Source: Rhodanobacter glycinis
Lineage (GTDB): Bacteria; Pseudomonadota; Gammaproteobacteria; Xanthomonadales; Rhodanobacteraceae
Length of the DNA: 64,000 nucleotides
Direction of reading: 5' to 3'
NCBI RefSeq assembly: GCF_900114325.1
Contig: NZ_FOSR01000001.1
Coordinates: forward strand, 451,693-515,692
In this document: piece by piece, positions 62,701-64,000 of the stretch
Numbering within the stretch: position 1 is the stretch's first letter
Layout of the letters: each line of letters begins with the position of its first letter
Notes under the pieces: generated by a model
The model's database searches: none
What the model was told of the DNA's origin: nothing
Seen by the model: the letters and a program-made list of their open reading frames with translations, nothing else
Program-made: the position numbers and the translations under genes

Positions 62701-64000
62701 ATGCTGGTCGAACACCGCATCGCGCGGTTTCTGGAACAGTTCCAGCAAGGAGGACAGCATCAGCGGTACCAGCACTACCAGCAAGGCCGCAAACGTCCAC
62801 GACGGCTGGTGGGTGTGCGCTGCCAGCCAGCCGAACCACAGCAGCACCAGCAGCGAGGGCGCCACCAGGCTGCGCCGCAAATTGTCCAGGATCTTCCAGC
62901 GCGACAACGCCGACAGCGGATTGCGTTGCCAACCGCCCCGCCCCGACGGTGCCCATGGCAACAGCCACGGCAGCAGCTGCCAGTCGCCGCGAATCCAGCG
63001 ATGGCGGCGTTTCACGTCATCGCCGTAGCGCGCCGGGTATTCCTCGTAGAGCTGCACGTCGCTGATCAGGCCGGAACGCGTGTAACAGCCCTCCACCAGG
63101 TCGTGACTGAGGATGTGGTTGTCCGGGAAGCGACCATCGATGACCTGCTCGAACGCATCCACGTCGTAGATGCCCTTGCCGATGAACGAGCCCTCGTCGA
63201 ACAGGTCCTGGTAGACGTCCGACACGGCGCGCGTGTACGGGTCGATCCCGGCGTCGCTGCCGAACAGCCGGGCGTAAGACGAGCGCGTGGCGCTGGACAG
63301 GCTAATGCCCACGCGCGGTTGCAGGATGGCGTGCCCCGCCGTGACACAACGCCTGATCGGGTCGATCACCGGGCGATTGAGCGGGTGCGCCATGGCGCCG
63401 ACGAAGTGCCGGGCCGAGTCGCGTGGCAATTGCGTGTCTGCATCCAGCGTGATCACGTAGCGCACGCTGGCCAGCGCTTCGGTTTGCCCCACCACCAGCG
63501 AGAAGCAGTCATGCGCACCGCCGCGCAGCCACGCGTTCAACTCGGCCAGCTTGCCGCGCTTGCGCTCGCGGCCCATCCATTTGCGCGCCCGCGGGTTCCA
63601 GCGACGTGGTCGATGAAACAGGAAGAAGCGATCGGCACCCTCGGCGGCATGAATGTTGTTCAATGCTTCGATGCGCTGCTGCGCCAGCGCGAGCAAGGCA
63701 TCGTCCTGCGGCAGGCTTTCGCTGTCGGCATCGGTAAAGTCGGTGAGCAAGGCGAAATGCAGGCAGGGATCGCGGTTGCCAAGGAAGCGCACCTCCAGCG
63801 CCTCGACCAGGTCATCCACGTCTTCGGGACTGGCGATCAACGCCGGCACCGCGACCAGGCTGCGCATCGCCGGCGGCAATCCGTCGGCGTAATCCATCCG
63901 CGGCAGGATGTTGGGACTGGTGGCGATCGTGGCGATCCAGTTCACCAGGCTGATCGCCAACTGGCTGCTTACCAGCACCGCAGGCACCACCAGCAGCGCG
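56722..64000 (-). CDS. ndvB: Cyclic beta-1,2-glucan synthase (NdvB-type), 5' end outside the window
   Basis: The frame is open through the right edge, so about 2425 C-terminal residues are seen and the N-terminus is missing. The GT84 glycosyltransferase core shows YVITLDADTQLPRDSA, DVYQDLFDEGSFIGKGIYD, LSHDLVEGCYTRSG and RRHRWIRGDWQ. Several membrane segments, a glycoamylase-like region (ENWLPPDN, SPTNIGLALLAN) and a GH94 phosphorylase half with MGSGDWNDGMN follow. Such proteins build cyclic beta-1,2-glucan from UDP-glucose at the inner membrane and set ring size by phosphorolysis. These glucans serve in osmoadaptation and in host interaction in some bacteria. Confidence 0.92.
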   Translation of the reverse strand, partial: ALLVVPAVLVSSQLAISLVNWIATIATSPNILPRMDYADGLPPAMRSLVAVPALIASPEDVDDLVEALEVRFLGNRDPCLHFALLTDFTDADSESLPQDDALLALAQQRIEALNNIHAAEGADRFFLFHRPRRWNPRARKWMGRERKRGKLAELNAWLRGGAHDCFSLVVGQTEALASVRYVITLDADTQLPRDSARHFVGAMAHPLNRPVIDPIRRCVTAGHAILQPRVGISLSSATRSSYARLFGSDAGIDPYTRAVSDVYQDLFDEGSFIGKGIYDVDAFEQVIDGRFPDNHILSHDLVEGCYTRSGLISDVQLYEEYPARYGDDVKRRHRWIRGDWQLLPWLLPWAPSGRGGWQRNPLSALSRWKILDNLRRSLVAPSLLVLLWFGWLAAHTHQPSWTFAALLVVLVPLMLSSLLELFQKPRDAVFDQHLRAALRGVGQHVARTVLGLVWLPHEALYTLDAVLRTLWRLLVSRRHLLQWNPSRQVARSGSSHAALWRSMWIGPLLAVLGVVAMAVHRPASLGVAWPFLLLWLVSPSVAWWISRPPRPRTFAATPKDLRYLRKLARKTWAFFEVHVGPQENWLPPDNRQETPELVIAHRTSPTNIGLALLANLSAWDLGYVSTARLIDRTDATLQTMQGLPRHRGHFYNWYDTLSLQPLPPLYVSTVDSGNLAGHLLTLRPGLMELADVPLFERRLLDGLVDTLDILEGALAAVGPGVEALAVLRRELDAALAEPPGTLAAAAACMEKLRDCADSAAAALTVEPDSAAEFWLQSLCTQCRDARDYLHPFAGLQSDEGGVAIPSLRQVAETDEAQASIPLLEARRRAIGLLVRIDRLVRQAGELATMEYGFLHDKRRDLLSIGYNVDERRLDSGFYDLLASEARLTSFVAIAQERLPQASWFALGRLLTTTGGEPVLLSWTGSMFEYLMPMLVMPSYEGTLLDQTCQAAVARQIEYGHQLGLPWGVSESGYNTMDVHFNYQYRAFGVPGLGLKRGLGEELVVAPYASALALMVAPEEACANLQRLSDEGVEGRFGMHEAVDYTPARLPTGQHSAVIRSYMAHHQGMSLLALDHVLCGQPMQRRFTTDPGLQATLLLLQERVPRSAAEYQHTAPFPTPEALSRGAETRLRVFADPNRPRPAVQLLSNGRYHVMVSSAGGGYSRCKGLAVTRWQEDISRDAAGQFCYLRDVQSGEFWATTHQPTRRKTAFHEAIFSDARAEFRVREREFDAHTEIVVSPEDDIELRRTRITNRSRTRRTIEITSYAEVVLAPAMADAMHPAFSKLFVQTELVRALQAIVCTRRPRSADEQVPWMCHLLAVHNADIDEISYETDRNRFIGRGRCLAAPQALDPGDEHRVLSDSEGAVLDPIVAIRCRITLEPEQSAVIDLVTGVGDDRDGCMRLIEKYRDRHLADRVFDLAWTHSQVLLRQLNASLADAQLYEHMATSIVYANASLRADAGILRANRRGQSGLWGQSVSGDLPIVLLHIADQSKIELVRQLVQAHAYWRLKGLAVDLVIWNEDHAGYRQQLQDLIMGLIASGAEASLIDRPGGIYVRPAQQLSGEERLLMQAAARLVLSDSRGSLAEQIERRRMQSLPAPFKPSEERTLEPAATGSGNAPTGELQLGNACGGFSKDGSEYVVTLAPGQATPAPWVNVLANAQFGTVISESGSAYSWSENAHEFRLTPWYNDPVTDAGGEAFYLRDEQTGAFWSPTPLPCRGHGSYRTRHGFGYSVFEHEQDGIRSELWVYVALDAPVKFSVLKVRNRSGRARKLSATGYVEWVLGDLREKAAMHVVTGSDPASGALMARNTWNTEFQGRVAFIDVDHPARSVTGDRVEFLGRNGSLRQPAAMANARLSGQLGAGMDPCGAVQVAFELDDDDEYEVIFRLGSAHDAKAASDLVQRFRRRGTASAALDAVRMHWRWTLGKVQVHTPDPAVDVLVNGWLMYQTIACRFQARSGYYQSGGAIGFRDQLQDAMAMVHASPYSVRQHLLLCAAHQFPEGDAQHWWHPPLDRGVRTRCSDDYLWLPLAVCRYLEVTGDHAVLDERVDYIEGRLLGAGEESYYDLPAHSELHETLYQHCVRALEHGRSRGARGLPLMGSGDWNDGMNKVGEGGLGESIWLGFFLHHVLHRFAPVARLRGEEAFADQCESEAAALQAAIHQHGWDGAWYRRAYFDDGTPLGSAANDECRIDSIAQSWSVISGAGDPARQRQAMESLDAHLVRRDAGLVQLLDPPFDKSALDPGYIKGYVPGVRENGGQYTHAATWAAMAFAELGDSARAWELLRMINPVNHGQGDGIDVYKVEPYVVTADVYGVPPHVGRGGWSWYTGSAGWMYRLIVESLLGMRVEGERLRFVPVLPADWRSFALDYRYRETDYHVIVQRADHPSDEERYILDGQVQAEPFLTLVDDGHEHRVEVFCHSPDELR

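Noticed and set aside
1-64000. CRISPR arrays, rRNA and tRNA genes
   Set aside because: No regularly spaced repeat and no tRNA-like or rRNA-like segment was noticed on either strand by eye; a covariance-model search could still find a small RNA.

Overview
The window looks like chromosomal DNA of a GC-rich gammaproteobacterium, most likely Xanthomonadales and probably the Rhodanobacteraceae (Rhodanobacter or Dyella type). This is an inference from the copL-copA-copB order, the lysine-rich HU and H-NS proteins, the NdvB-type glucan synthase and a palindromic TAGGAGCGCACCCTG repeat. No rRNA or tRNA gene was seen, so the assignment rests on gene content and base composition only.

Region 1 (1-8305, visibly lower GC, all on +) is a tightly overlapped five-gene operon: a calcineurin-like phosphoesterase cut by the window edge, a helical protein, two different P-loop GTPases and a large GAP1-like protein. 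A stand-alone gene with a C-terminal PD-(D/E)xK-type nuclease domain follows. The set resembles the GTPase-centred conflict systems whose parts Pfam calls GASH, DO-GTPase1/2 and GAP1. It is the best candidate here for a poorly described defence system.

Region 2 (8468-38363) is one Tn3-family transposon of about 29.9 kb. It is bounded by 38-bp inverted repeats that differ at one position. tnpA lies at the left end; a tyrosine recombinase (TnpS-like) and a coiled-coil KfrA-like protein (TnpT-like) diverge from an AT-rich resolution region at the right end, which is the Tn4651 plan. The cargo is a multi-metal resistance array: a PbrT-like cytochrome/FTR1 permease with a short CDF protein and a PAP2 phosphatase; a CzcD-like CDF exporter; a czcCBA-type RND pump with a PII-like protein; a reduced mer unit (merR, merC and a GDCC-type small protein, no merA) with a clear MerR operator; and a long copper block (cusF, cusA, cusB, cusC, cytochrome c, copB, copA, copL and a small copper-binding protein). 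No target-site duplication is visible at the ends.

Region 3 (38364-43700) is flanking DNA. It holds a class A FAD monooxygenase, an HU-like protein, an H-NS-like protein, a thiamine-binding-type small protein and a D-2-hydroxyacid type FAD dehydrogenase.

Region 4 (43753-64000) is a glucan and sugar-phosphate locus: a 1303-residue GH94-type protein, a divergent GH144-like beta-1,2-glucanase gene coupled to an FAD pyridine nucleotide oxidoreductase that lacks one redox cysteine, then (opposite strand) transketolase, phosphoglucomutase, transaldolase, a HAD hydrolase and a cyclic beta-1,2-glucan synthase running off the right edge. The logic appears to be synthesis and turnover of beta-1,2-glucan linked to glucose-1-phosphate and pentose phosphate metabolism.
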